Shown here in pieces: positions 10,511 to 23,800 of a stretch of DNA of 64,000 nucleotides. Each line of letters opens with the position of its first letter. The stretch's first letter is position 1. Source of the stretch: Branchiostoma floridae (lineage: Eukaryota > Chordata > Leptocardii > Amphioxiformes > Branchiostomatidae); contig NC_049995.1 in the NCBI RefSeq assembly GCF_000003815.2, positions 10,007,295 through 10,071,294 of the forward strand, in the 5' to 3' direction. The translations under genes and the position numbers were made by a program. Below the pieces are notes generated by a model, which saw only the letters and a list, made by a program, of their open reading frames with translations, was not told where the DNA came from and ran no database searches.

Positions 10511-13235
10511 GCAAATTTGTAGTTGACACTTGTTTTAATGTTATCTCTTCTCATCTATAAAAGTTTAATTAGATGTCACGCTATTGAAGTAGCTGTTGGG
10601 ACGAATGTTTTACAAATACTTAGATATCTGAGTAAGCTTTCAAAATCTGATTAACTTCAAACTAAGTTTGTTCTGCAGATATTATGTCTGAAATACGAAT
10701 CTACTAGTCGACAATGGCATTGGATGTCTATGTTTTATTCGATACGAAATAGAGCCTAATTCGATTAACAGATTTTCTCACCAACTATTCCATGCCTAGA
10801 TACAAGGACCGCCTGATGTCATTGAATTGTGAGTTTGTTTGAGTCAAGGTCAACCATACGTGAGTATATCATAAATCAATGAACATTTAGCCTTCAAAAA
10901 GTGATTAGTCAATGATTGAAATTCAAAACCAAATACGTAATAATAAACGGGATATAAGAAAACAGCAACGTTGTCGGGTTTAATGTAATTTTTTGGGCAA
11001 TTTGGTTAAATAAAGAGCACCCCCCTGACGAATTCTAAGATGGACCAGCCCAGATGACGTCGCTTAGCAACCCGACCCGTGGAAACAGACGCACCTGTTG
11101 GGGAGGATTCCCGCAGCATAGCAACGGTGCATAGCAACGGTGCAGACGACAGGAGGAGGATCACACAGATCAGTACTAAAGGGATTGCGTCAAGGCAGTC
11201 AGTTTGCGCGCAAGCTTGAAGCGGACCGGGCATCTTTACCTGGTGTCCTCCTGAAAGCTGCGTGATTTTAACAATCGGCCTTTGTTTGCAGATCGCGAAA
11301 CTCAGTCCATACTTTTTTTCCTTGATTCGGCGACTTTCGAGATGTCAACGAATTTGGCTGAATTTTGTTGACATTGAAAAGGCCACTGGACGTTATATTG
11401 ATGAAATAGTGTACGTTCACTTCGCGTGCGTTACAATACAGACCGAAACCATCTTCAGACAGTGCTTGGGGCTATCTATCTTTCTGTGACTTTACAACCG
11501 AAATGGCGCTTCAACATGGATTGCTGGTGAGTGTACTAAGTTGAGTGTACTATAGTTTATGTCGTCTCACTTCCATGTGGCGTAAAGGGCGACGCAAATC
11601 TCCATTCATACAGCTCTTAGGCCACACAACGTTGTGCCATCACTACAGCATTATAGTGCAAGTTGTAGGTACGTGTAAATTATGCTTTATGCGTGTCATC
11701 TTGATTTAGTTGTGCTCAGTCGACTCATGAGAACGAGAAGGTTTATTTTTAGTTGGGACTGAAATGATTTTTGGTACCTTGGGGGATACAAGGGCTTAAA
11801 GCGCACACGGAAAAATGTGTTTTGAAAGCCGTAAGCTCATCCCGTGTCGTTTGTTAAAGAGACCATAGGTCTTGTTACATGACACACGTTGTCACGAGTC
11901 AGCTAATCTACAAAATCCCGAATAATCCAAGCTCAGTCTTACGCTTTCAAGCTGCGTTAAATGTGTTTTTGTAATGCTTATGGTATTTAATCGAACACTG
12001 CATGCATGTATTACTGCCAGCATCTATAAGTAAAAAAGATATTTTAAACCTTTCGTGTCAACCCCATATTTTCATATTTTTTCCAAACAAAATTTAAAGA
12101 CGTTGAATGGGGACATGTTTTCGACAAAGAAAGTGAGTTGCCCGGAAAAATGCACTAGTGTATGTACAGATCTCCTTGAAATGCTAAAGCAACGGTCTTC
12201 CTGCTGATATTTTGTTTATATTGTTTTTGTTTCATTGTTTCGCAATTTGTTGCCTTTAGGCGTAACATACCAGTTTTAAACAGTACCTAAAGTGTAAGAC
12301 CGGACTGTCATGCTTGATCGACGCACTCACACTCGGACGTATCGTAACTCTTTTCGATAAGTGAGGTTGTATCTTAAACATGCTTAAGATGTGACTCTCC
12401 TCAAAGACGGCACTTCCAACTGTACGTCCTTTTCGAGGGACATCCCAAACCAAAGCTAGGTATACTGCGTTGAGTAAGGAAATACCTGTAAAGTGCCATT
12501 TCCAATGACACCATTTTGCCCTGCTTTGAATTCGAACCATGAACCTTTACATTCTGATTTAAAACTCCTAAAGACAAGACCACTTTGCCAGCCCTTTATT
12601 CCAGTGTTGTTGTTGTTGTTGTGTTGTTTGGACCACCCGTATTATTGAACTTATCCTTGAAACTTGGCCTTTGCCCTTGTAGCTAACTCTGTCATAATTA
12701 CACCAAAGTAGATTACGTCGTAACTAAACAACTTTTGTCAGAACCAAACAAGCGTTACAATCTTATATCCGCTGAGACCCATTCATAGTCTCTCAGCCAT
12801 ACAAAGGAAAGATATAATTATACCTGTACTAGCGGCTTCCGTTAATTTGAACCATCTGTGTTTATATGTCGTATATGTTTCTGTTGTTTAACAAACACTG
12901 ACTTCTGTTTCTTTCATTCGTTGCCATTTGAAATGGTCGGCCGTTGTCCATCAATCGCTTTCTTGTCGATGACGAGAACAGTATTTCAATTAAAATCTAG
13001 CAAAATCTTGTACAACCTGGAGTCACAAATCTACACCATTCACTCTTAGTCTAGAGCTGTGTACTATTAAAAAACATAGCCATAACATGTCCACAATTAG
13101 AGATATTAAATCCGTATCTTCCGCTGCAGTACCGTACCAAGCCGTTAGGTGGCCCCAAATCTAGTGAATTTCAGATCTTATGGAGCCCTACCCACATACC
13201 GAATACCAATGCAATCAATCCAGGCATTCTCGAGT

Positions 13236-13332
13236 TATACTACTACTACTACTACTACTACAACTACTACTACTACAACTACTACTACTACTACTGCTAC
13301 TACTACGTATATTACTACACACATACAAACAA

Positions 13333-13393
<61 letters not shown>
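13236..13393. repeat. (ACT)n followed by (AC)n microsatellite
   Basis: About 65 bp of ACT trinucleotides, then a linker and more than 50 bp of (AC)n. ORFs reading poly-Thr, poly-Val or poly-Ser through it are artefacts. Confidence 0.95.
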
Positions 13394-13397
<4 letters not shown>

Positions 13398-15657
13398 CTG
13401 CACCTACTACCGAAAGCATAACCTTCTTGGCGAGGGGAATGACAATTATACTTGAAAATGGAAGGTGCACAGCATGAGGTCAAATAAGGGTCAAAATGCA
13501 TTCTGTGAGATGACATCGACCGTTCCAAATGGGAACGGCCGTCACTAAGTGGAAATGTGTCTTTCCGCGCTGTTTTATGCAAACCACTTTCTCCACGACA
13601 ACATTCCCTCACTCTTTCGCCACGTGAAATGACCGATTGAAGTGTGGCTTCCAAGTACCACTGAAAGCAAAATAATCAATAATTCAAAAGTGCATGCTCT
13701 AGAAACTTTCAAAGGGGCGACAGCATTGTATGAATGGTGGATACAGTCAACAACTGTTTTGAAGAGCTAGAATTAATACCGTAATATTGCTACTTAAGAC
13801 TTTTCTAAAACTCATTGTACAGCACTTCAATTGGCTATTACCGACAATTTCCCGCTATTGGTACTTTACAATATACTTTACCAGTCAAATGTACGGAAAA
13901 GTGCTGGTTCGTTTTTGGGAAAACAAAAAGAAATGCACTTTAGACTGGATGGATACTCTAGCATTGGTTTAGTTCCAATATTCCGTACCTCCGTATACCG
14001 CCGGATTATGCAGCTAAGATTATGTCTACATTTGACTATTGAAGAGAAGGACCTGTTTGTATTCTTTGCACCACTTGTAACTGTCCTAAAAGCGCGGCGA
14101 AGGACTGACATGGTCTTAAGTTGTGTTTACGTAGCTGGTTGTGGATGGCCCTGCGGTGTTTTCTAGTGGTCAGTAATGACTTTTCATGGCGTCTTTGATG
14201 TAAACAACAAAACGGAAGTTCACTACTTGTATTTTACGTCGATGTGTACGGGCGTGTGTTTTGTGCTTTGTTGTTTGTGGCTTTTTTACCAAAGGTAGGT
14301 TTTCCACTTTTGTTTTGCATTATGTCGTGTGTGATCCTTAACTGTAACATGGCCCAACAGGAGTGTAACTATGGCAAAGTCACAGGGTGTTTCACTGTAC
14401 TTATTCGTATACGTGTGTCCAAGTGTATAGCCTAGAAAATGGCCGCCGCTATTTTTGCCCAATTTTAATAACTATTCTTAAGTAAAGACCTATAGGCTTT
14501 TTGTTCTCCCACAATGAAACGGTGAGAATTTTGCCGTTGTCTTTAGCTTACGGTCAAGAAGAAGACATGTTGGACGTGTTATTTCAAAAATCACGTAGCT
14601 TTTGGGTTGTTGTATAGGGTAGGGTAGTATTTTGTTTACGTTCCCATGGCAACATTGTTTTAACACTCGGCCATATTGAACTATCATCAGAACCGTAGTT
14701 ACGTTCGTTCGATCATTGACCAAGTGCTTGCACCGCTATTTTCTGTCTCGGAAACGGTAGTTGCATTTTGATTATCGTCACTGTTTTACGATTATTAGCA
14801 CGTTGTCACTTTAAGTGTATTATTAGCACGCTATATATATCTACAATGTGTTCATTCAAAATTGTTTCTTGGCGTGAGTTGGGGTCAGGGTTTGAGTTAT
14901 TCCGACTCGAGATTCAATATGCTTTTATTTCTTCTCTATACTGTCATGCATTTAGTAAATATTGCTTTAAATGCGTTTTGCTTCTTGACTGACCACCACC
15001 CCCCCCCCCTTAAACGCTCCGATATGGTATCGACCGGTCAGCGATATGGCGACGGTTTACTAGACGGAAATTAGCTACGTCGCCCCTAGTGGAACACTAT
15101 CGTCCCCGGGGGTTTTGATGTAAACATTTTGGATCGGTAGCCGCCATTACCACACAAAGGCCCTCAGGGTTCGGATATGATCAATGTTTGGTATAAACAG
15201 AAAATAAGACAATCTGAACGATACACAAAACTCGTAGGGCGAAAATCGCCACGCTAACCTTTAGTCGAGGTTTTGGTCGTCGTAGTTTGGTACGAAATTG
15301 AACGTAACGTGTAACTTACTTCCTTATACGGTACTAAAAGGGCTGTAATGTACAAATTATTACCTTCGGTCAGTGGCCTCCGACAGGGGTACTGTTTTCG
15401 TCTTTGTGTGTTCACCACTATACGTCCAGATGGTTGAGAAGGGTCTATTTGAATTTTTGCATGTCAGTAGCTATTGAAGTCCCGATTAAACATTACGGTT
15501 TTGTAAACCGTAGCAGTATTTGCAGGTTTCGGGGGGATTGTACTTTTAAACCCTATTTTCTTTCATATCATTGATTTTTTAATCTGCAGTAATATTTGAC
15601 ATACATGTACTTTGTTGCAGAGAAGGCTTGTGGCGCTGTAGGGGGTAAAACTGTACG

Positions 15658-18600
15658 ATGAAGAAAACCGCGAAGTCCGAGAAGAACAGTCGCACTGACA
15701 ACAAGATGGAGAAAATTGTAAGTATATTTACATTCACGTTATATAGCGCCTGTCTCTTTCAGTGCTCTGTCAAAGAAAAGTAAATGTAAACAAAAGGGCG
15801 ACTAAAAGAAATAGCACTTTACGTACGAAAATTTCCGAACGCATATTATCCTAGAGTCTGGATTATAATTCACATAACATTAAACTTTCAACTGGTTAAA
15901 GCGATATTTTAGATAATATAATCAAAAAGTGTCACTCCTCCTTTGTTATTCTTTTCATTTTCTGCCCCCTTCTGCCAGATCTCTATTCGTATCCAAGTAA
16001 ATAGTAGAATGATAACTGTGAACATTGATTTACATTGCAGACTTCTGATGAGAATATGGCGAAGGCGTCACGTGATCTGAGGGACGACCTGATGCAGGCT
16101 CAGGAGCACGCCGCGCGGTGCATGCTGGTCCAGCGCGAAAAACAAGCCAACGAAGGACTACTCATGGCATTATCAGGTTTGATATTACTTTCAACATGTA
16201 GGATATGACAATATATCCCATGTTAATTTGAGGAACGTTTCCTTTAATAGTTGATGGATCCGACTGCGTATGAGCAGCGAAACGCATGGTGGGTAATATG
16301 TCAAAGGTGAAGGCCCCTAAGCTGTAAACGATTTTTGTCTAGACCGTGTTTAGTTCATGGTCCGAATGTTGTTTATGTTTCATGGACCTTGACCTTTGAC
16401 ATATTACCCACCATGCAGTTCGTTGCGCAAGCGCAGTTGGATCCATCATGGTTATTTGAATTCTTTCTGTTTCCAGATGCCCTGGGTCGGATCAGAGAAC
16501 GCCGGGCACGAGAGCAGGTCCGCCTGGAAACCGTTACGTCAATCAAACAGCTCCATGAGTGGTACGAGTACGGAAAGGGCATCTTGAAACAAGGGGACGG
16601 ACTGGAAGCCATCTTGCGATTTCGTAACGAGATTAAATGGCTGAGGAGGTTCTACCGCACCTCACTCGAGCACCTCTACAAGTATCTGGAAAGATATTTC
16701 TGCATAGAACGTCACACGGACCACAATCTTCAAGGAGAACTGACCAGAATCATGGTCGAAACGAAGGATGTGAAAACTCTGCTGGATCAGCATTTCGTCG
16801 AAGCGAATGTGCTGCGGCCGAATGTGCAGGATAAGGACCCTGTCGTCAGCCTCGTTCCCTTCTTGTACCTTGAGTTACGTCATCTCATCGACCTTTTCCA
16901 CGAATGGAGGGTTCATGTCAGGTAAGGAACTTATGCTTGTCATATTTACATGTTTAATATTGTGATATTCTTGTATGTAAAAATCACATCTGCATGTATA
17001 AAACTCATCATGATGAAAACTCACCTGTGTTGGTACTTGGTAGTAATCATAGTACAATGCTTAACTTTCTTACAGCACGTGATCTTGCGGATAACTGACG
17101 TCAACAATTGGCCAAACGTTTGATTGGACAAAGTCAGAATACTCGACACTGAATAGGACTACTTTATAAGGTGCATTAAGGGGGCTACATACATCATGGC
17201 ACTCCAGCCATCACTGAACAGAGACGGTGGGCGTTATAAACATACTGACACGTTTGACCAATTGCTGACGTCACGTGTCTGCAAGGTCTCTTGTTAATAA
17301 GACCCGTGTATGTGTAACTATCGTTATACACCCCATCAGATACAGAAACAAGCTGGAGGACGTTGAGCAGCGCCGCTGGTTGGTCAGACGACAGGAGATG
17401 CAGAGGCGTCACGTGATCGATGACATCAGCGAGAGGATAGTCACAGTCACGCGAGAAATGGCGGATCGCGAGACGAGACTACGTCACAACATCGCGGGGC
17501 TGGAGAGAGTTAAAGCTGTCATTTCTCAACAGAAAGGTACGATGATATTTCAAGTTTTGTACAGAACACTAGTACAAGATAAGTAGGAATTGTAAGAAAA
17601 TAGATAATTTTTACCTTCATATGGTCCAGCTCATAACAAACCGTCTTCATTTTCACTACAACGTATTTGTACATATATATGATGACCAGCCCTCCGTCCT
17701 GCCTCTTGCTACATAAGGTAAGTAGCAGACAGCAACGAGTGTTCCCTGCTTTACCACTTACCTTGATAACAGCCGTCTAGTCCATGTCATTGAACTTGTT
17801 TTAATGCAAGAAGAAGAAGAAACAGAGAAAAAACAATGTTTTCCTTTCGTCCAGGTAAGCATAAATATGTTAGAATATGGAATGTTGAACTTAGTTATAT
17901 TCTACAAATCTGGTTTCAGGGATTCACGAAGAAATCGAAGTGCTGGAACTGGAGCTAGACGGGTTTCTATGGGAAAGGACGAAGCTGCAGAAAATGGCGG
18001 TCGAGATGAAAGATGAACTCCGAAACATCCCAAACAAGCGAGACTACAAGCGGGACAAGATAAAGACAGAACAAAGAAAAGTTGTCACAGATTTTGACAA
18101 AAATCAGATCAAGATTAACGACAAAAGAAAGAAGCTTGAAGAAAAGTACAGAGTAAAAGACTGGTACGAAAAATCCGAGCACAACCTAGTAAGTATCACC
18201 TTGGAAATTGCAGACGATAGGAGGAGGATCGCAGGTCTCGCGAAGCTGCGCGAGACTTTGGAGCGAGAGCGAGACGGTGCCAGAAAGAGGCTACAAGATC
18301 TGAATGCGTCTGCTACGAATGTGGAGCTGAAGTTACACTCGCTTCACACGGATTACCTGTACGCTATGAGGAGCGTGGAACAAGTTAGGCGAATCCAATG
18401 GCAAGTCGACGGAGGGGTGGACTTTGAGAGGGGCGTGAGGGTTCGACCAAATGAAGTCCATGTCAGTGAGCTGAAAAAGGTACGTCCTGAAAAATGTCAT
18501 ATTAATAAGTAGTTTAAATAACAAAACTAGCACCATGTACACTTAAGAATGTAACAAAACATGGAATGTAGTTCTAAATATAATTGTTTTATTCACAATA

Positions 18601-20680
18601 TATGTGTTGCTTTACTAGCAATAAACCCTCGGTCATAAACTTTACAAACACGTGCAACGTAGATCGTACCTTCAATGCTTGAATACAAAGATCCTTTCCT
18701 AAGAATAAACGGCCGCGGCAAATGAAATATTTTCACTGAATATTTCTACTTAAAAGTAGACAAGACATTGCTTTTAAAGATAATGATACACTTGATTCAA
18801 TTGGGGGTCTAATCTTTTGAAAACATTAATCTTGTCCATACTATATAAAAAATGATAACATGTAAAGATTGCTTTTATTTTTTAAAGAGAGGTGAGGCAT
18901 TCTACGACATGACGTCACACCCTCGTGGCAGAGTCATCATCATCAATAACGACTCCCACTGCACCATGTATGACGACTATCGTGACGTCACACATCTGAC
19001 TGACGTGTTTGAGCAGCTGGGGTTCGCCGTGACGATAGAACAGAACATCACTGCTACGGTAGGACATTATTTTTTTGTATATCCCTAATAGTATTAAACT
19101 AGTTTTGTCGTCCCTTATTGATACCGAATGTTAATGTACGGGGTACGTGGTTATCGACGTATACAAACATATAGAGATAGATAGATAAATAGAAATGTAG
19201 TATGTGAGTGTGTGTGTTTGCCTGTGTGTCTGTGTGTGTCGTGTGTTCATGTGTCTGTGTGCGTGAATGTCCTGTCTGTGCGTGTCTGTGTGCGTTTGTG
19301 TGTTTGTGCGCGTCTTTGTCTTTATGTGGAGGGAGAGAAAGAGTGAGAAAGAGAGAGAGAGAGAGAGAGTGAGAGTGAAAGAGAGAGAGAGAGTTCTGAA
19401 TCATGGTATCGTTACCATTTTCATACCAAAAATAACAAATATGTTGTATGTCAGCTAATAAAGTATCCAAGAACCGATGACAGGTCAAGAATAATCTAAA
19501 AGCGCGTAAGCTGGCGCCATTTTGTTCTCTTTCCAGGAGATGGAGAATCAGGCCGCCCGATTGGCTGAGGAGAACAACATCCCAGGATGCAGCGCGCTGG
19601 TGGTGGTGGTACTGAGCCCGGGACACGACCGCCGTCTGCACGGCTCCGACAAACAGGGCGTCTCACATCGGGACTTCATGGCGCAATTCGAGGTATGGAA
19701 GGACTGATAGATTCAGCCTCTACAGCAGGCTCTATTGGCCTTTCGTCTTTTTTTGGCACATAACACACTTTTCTGGTTATTTCTTTTCATTCTGCCAACG
19801 ACCTATTGCACAAAAAAAAAGAAACGACCAGCAAAAGTGTTATCATGAGCCATATGCAAAAAATGACGAAAAAAGGCGCAGCGAGTCTGCTATGGAGGAT
19901 ACGATAGGTTGTCCACAGTCACATAACTATGACGTCATTTACCGTCAACAACGGTGATTGGTTGCCAGAAATGCTAAACCGTCGATATGGACTCTAGTTG
20001 TCGGTTCAATTCATACTTTGTAGAGAGTACCAGACCACCTTTTGTGCGTACGCGCGTGCTGTTTGAATGGTCGCCATCTTGGATCCTTCCACCCCACCAA
20101 TATGGCGTCGGACGCTACTATTTGAGCTTTAAAGTCAAACGGGACACACTTTGTGATAAACTTTTACTCATTGTGTTTTTTCCAGGAGGCATTTAGTGAC
20201 AACATGAAGGGAGAGCCGACTCTGTTCCTGTTGATGGACACCCCTTCCGGAAGTGACGTCAAGACCACCAACGACGACGACTTCTACAGCAGATTCTACG
20301 AACCCGATTTGCCGAACGATGACGACGATAACAAAGATGACGGAACCGACCAAGACGGAACGTCCAATAGTGACGTCTTCGTTGCGTGCTGCCCGTCCTA
20401 TGGTTACCTTTTATGTGAGGATTCCGTACAAGGCACCTTAGCTGCCCAAACATTCGTCAAATATCTCACACATTTTGCGGCAACGGAAGATTTCGCGACA
20501 ATACTCCACCGAGTGCGCAACGAGCTGCACATGCGCAGTAGCGTCAAAGCCACACCTGTTTGCGATGGCAACTGCGCAGACGCAGAAGATGAACATAACG
20601 CTCATGATTCGGCCACAGATAACGGTCTCTCATACTTGTGTTTGCCATCAAAGAAGTTGTATTTCTTCCCTGGGGTTTAA
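15658..20680 (+). CDS. Coiled-coil/caspase-domain protein 1, catalytic residues lost (pseudocaspase)
   Basis: Eight coding exons: 15658-15717, 16041-16176, 16477-16921, 17340-17536, 17920-18479, 18888-19058, 19537-19692, 20186-20680; 2220 nt, 739 aa, all phases compatible. The ATG follows an acceptor at 15620, so a non-coding leader exon lies upstream. Residues 21-215 form a helical region shared with the downstream paralogue (LMQAQEH, LIDLFHEWRVHV). Residues 216-465 are charged coiled coil. A caspase domain starts at about 470: FYDMTSHPRGRVIIINND resembles the initiator-caspase start YxMxSxPRGxxLIINN, then FEQLGFAVTIEQNITAT. At the catalytic His the sequence is LSPGHD (P551), and the QACRG box reads LLMDTPSG (T594), so both catalytic residues are gone. 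An acidic linker (DDDDNKDDGTDQD) precedes a p10-like region ending KKLYFFPGV. No DED, CARD or death domain was recognised. A regulatory, FLIP-like role is inference. Confidence 0.88.
16253..16450. mobile_element. Foldback/MITE family 1, copy in caspase-like gene 1
   Basis: Arms GATGGATCCGACTGCG...GCATGGTGGGTAATATGTC and the complement ending CGCAGTTGGATCCATCATGG. The inner arm matches the copy at 5990-6175. It ends 26 bp before the exon at 16477. Non-coding. Confidence 0.8.
19200..19395. repeat. GT-rich and (GA)n microsatellite
   Basis: GT-rich stretch followed by (GA)n in the intron between the two p20 exons of caspase-like gene 1. Confidence 0.9.
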
Positions 20681-20700
20681 GACTTTATGACCTCCTTGAA

Positions 20701-20774
20701 GATTCTAATGATAACGGTGTCCAATACTTCTGTTTGCCACAAAGAAGTTGTATTTCTTCCCTGGGGTTTAAGAT
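20701..20774 (+). repeat. Tandem duplicate of the caspase-like gene 1 terminal coding tail
   Basis: Starting at 20701 the sequence repeats the last coding segment at 20606-20683: GATTC...ATAACGGT, TGTTTGCCA, AAAGAAGTTGTATTTCTTCC and CTGGGGTTTAAGA. The unit is about 95 bp. The duplicate lies after the real stop at 20678 and has shifted out of frame relative to KKLYFFPG, so it is 3' UTR. Confidence 0.9.
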
Positions 20775-20821
20775 TCAATGTTGAGATAACCATCGCGATA
20801 ACATTTTTGCTAGGTCATCAT

Positions 20822-20885
20822 GCGATTTTGATGTCGTAGGATTTTGATGTCGTGCGATGTTGATGCGGTACGATTTTAATGTCGT
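20822..20885. repeat. 16-bp tandem repeat, four units
   Basis: Four consecutive units of GCGATTTTGATGTCGT with few mismatches, in the 3' flank of caspase-like gene 1. Confidence 0.9.
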
Positions 20886-23800
20886 GGGGTTTTCAGATAA
20901 GCTGTAAACGAACCAATTGCCAAGTGGGATATTATAAGACTCTTTTTAGACAAGAATACACCTGCATTTTGCAAAACATTTGCAAGACTATCCCAAAAAT
21001 GCCATTGCCTAGTTTGCGATCGTACGACCGTCATACGACAAATGTGATCAGGCCCTTAAGCCTCTTTGAAGCCAACTGTTGGAAGAAAATGAAGTAATAG
21101 AAGTAACGGTGTCTATTCGTTTTATCTAGTCGAGCATACTCTAATGTTCTTACCAAGTATCAGTTTAATTCGTGCACTTGTCGTACCCAGTATAACAGAT
21201 GTGATGCGTCTAGGAAGGGTGTATTTTGTATTGTATACTTTACGATGTGTATCGTCGCCATGCTTGATCAGAAAATGTCAATATTTGCAAATTTATAAAT
21301 ATTCTCTTTTGAGTGCCTAGATGATGCCATCCATAGAACCAAGTCAAAATGGCTTTGAAAAAAAGTTGTCATTGATCCATGCAATGTTGTTTTACAGTAT
21401 ACGACTGATAGACAGATCACATGTACTTTTGAATGTTATTTGTTACCTGTAGACTTGAAATAGAAATACATGTGTTGTGAGAAAAAATGTTTTCGCCTGA
21501 TAATTTTCGTCCATAAATGACCAAACTCAAGTTTTGTAACTTTGTGATGAATCTTCAACAGGACGAAATGCAGACATTTTTAATGGCGCCACCTAGCGGA
21601 ATGTTTATGAAACGTTCGAGATGCGTGTCGGTAATGTATCCACTCCTAACAACGGTGGCCCCACCAAGTGCTTTTGTCAACAATCTCTATTCATTTACGC
21701 TTCCATACAATTCTATTTAATGCCCCACCGGCTTAGTTGCATCAAGGGTTTAAAATGCCTTTGTGTTCGGTTGTGTATGTGTAAGGCGAGAAGGTAACAA
21801 AAGAAGGTATTCACAACAGTGCTACTGTACAAACACTAAGAAACGCAGGCTACAATATGTCTTGAAAAGACTAGACAAAGTTCATCAGAAGAAAGGGGGT
21901 TATGTCAATTCTCTTTGCACTAACGTCTTTTAAATTTCATGTAAGCGATATAGAATCGTTATATTATTGTTAAAGTCATTCCAAAGAGATGAGGTACTAT
22001 AGGTAAGAGAAATAAAAGTTACAGTCAGTAAAAATAAATATTACAAAGAAATTGCAATTACCTCTTTTTGCAGTGGAACCGTCTGAGTGAAAGGTGGTCG
22101 GTTCCATCGCAGTGGCTCATGGGTCATTGGCGCATAGTAACACTTGGTAAGAGTGTCGCAGTTTCTCGAACAAAGATGGACGGATGGAGGGAGAACCTAT
22201 CGAAAACCTTGCCTCTGTCAATCTCTTAGTTGAAATTTGATTGACATTTGGCTATCCAAAGTTATGTAGTAATGTCTGACGTAGTTGTAGTCGAGGAGTG
22301 GACTTTCAAAATTTTCGAAGAAGTGTCGAAAGGGTACCAAAGTTGTTGAGACCAAAGTTACAAGTCTTTGAAGCAAATCTATCGGTCTTGACTGGACTTG
22401 CGTACAGAAGTTGACAAGCTCACATTTGCCTTAGGGTAGCACAAGACTCACTTTGGAAACCAAGGATCTAAGGTAAGGGTAAGCTATGATTCTTTTGTAA
22501 AAGCATTACAAGTCAAACCGTTAATGTCTCATAATGCATGTGGCTCTTTATATAGAAAAAAACCAAAACACTGGTCATTAAAAGTAAACAGAACTGCCTC
22601 ATTTTCTCTGTGAAAATACCCCGCACTTATAACATATAACATTATGTTACTAACGTTCTAATTTCCTTAACCACTCGTATAAAATGTTTAATATATTCGT
22701 CAGTAATGTTTATAGCGTTACGCAATAATACAAGTACAATGTACTGATTTTTATTTGCAAGGTCTTGTCCGAGGATCAGTTGTACCATTGAACAGTTTGA
22801 AAATAGTGCAGAATGACATTGGTGACGATTAGATATCTATTTGAATATAAGAATTGATACGGAATAAGATTTGAGCTTAAAATGGTGTTTGACTTTTGTT
22901 TGAAGCAATGTTCTGGGCTGTGAGAGTCTAAAAGGCAATGCTAGAAACCTTTTACACGCTAGAGTGAAATTGAAAACATGTACTTTGTTGTCGGAACATA
23001 CCTTGGATATTTTGTTGCTGCTCTACAGTTATTCTAACACAGTTTTTAGTGCATGTCAACATGGTCAGTAATGTAGGTAATACAAGATGGGGGACAGGTA
23101 TCATATAAGAGTTTCATTACAAGATAAGAATACTGGAATTCTGGATGATTTTTTTTACAAAATTAACACCAATAGCACCTAATTTCTTTTGCACAAGTTC
23201 AATTCATGTTGTTTATCATAATTGCTTTCACAAGTTAGATTCATGTTGCTTATTATGCATGCCCCAGTTGATGTAAAAAGAGCAACCAATAATAACTGAC
23301 CTCTCACAAAAAGGCGGTGAAATATAACCACACAAGTTATTGATGACTGGCGACCTTCAACGAATTTAGTTCATTATTCTAAAGGTGACAAATGCCTGAA
23401 TACCATCGGTTCTAGAATAGCGCTTTTGATTTATCAATATGTTTATATAAAGTAGTATTGTAGCGAATCAAAGAAAGTTTTCTTGAACATCACAAACGAA
23501 ACCTCCAGAAATCGTGGTAATGTATGGTGGCACGGTATTGGGTTGCACCCCCACTGTGTTGTGTACTATCGTATGTCCCGTATGTTTTGACTGGGACATG
23601 GGGGGGGGGGGGGGGGGTCGGGCAATCTCTCTTCGTTTAGTGCACAAGATCAACCAATGTCCTTTTACAATAACTGGCATATTCATTTCAATATTTATTT
23701 GTCTATGAAAACCGCACAATCAAACGAGAATATGCTATCATAAATTCTAAGAGATTTCTAAGACTTAATAAATTTAAAGAGACAAAAACCTTTCTAATTC

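Larger units (their letters stand above)
10204..15620. other. Intergenic region upstream of the first caspase-like gene
   Basis: Holds the 3' flank of cathepsin C (a dispersed repeat starts within about 30 bp of the stop), a possible 5' leader region near 10990-11527 that ends in a donor-like CTG|GTGAGT, a microsatellite at 13236-13393 and otherwise AT-rich unique sequence. A short ORF beginning at 11503, if spliced to the exon at 15621, would end before the caspase-like ATG and so would be an upstream ORF. Scattered ORFs of 60-110 codons show no domain or splice context. Confidence 0.45.

Noticed and set aside
11503-11526. ATG...CTG|GTGAGT as first coding exon of caspase-like gene 1
   Set aside because: Spliced to the exon at 15621 it meets a stop before the ATG at 15658, so at most it is a leader exon with an upstream ORF.
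13149-13654. ORFs with poly-Thr, poly-Val and poly-Ser tracts
   Set aside because: Products of the ACT and AC microsatellites.
13831-14166. 111-codon plus-strand ORF
   Set aside because: Composition and context look random and there are no plausible splice partners.
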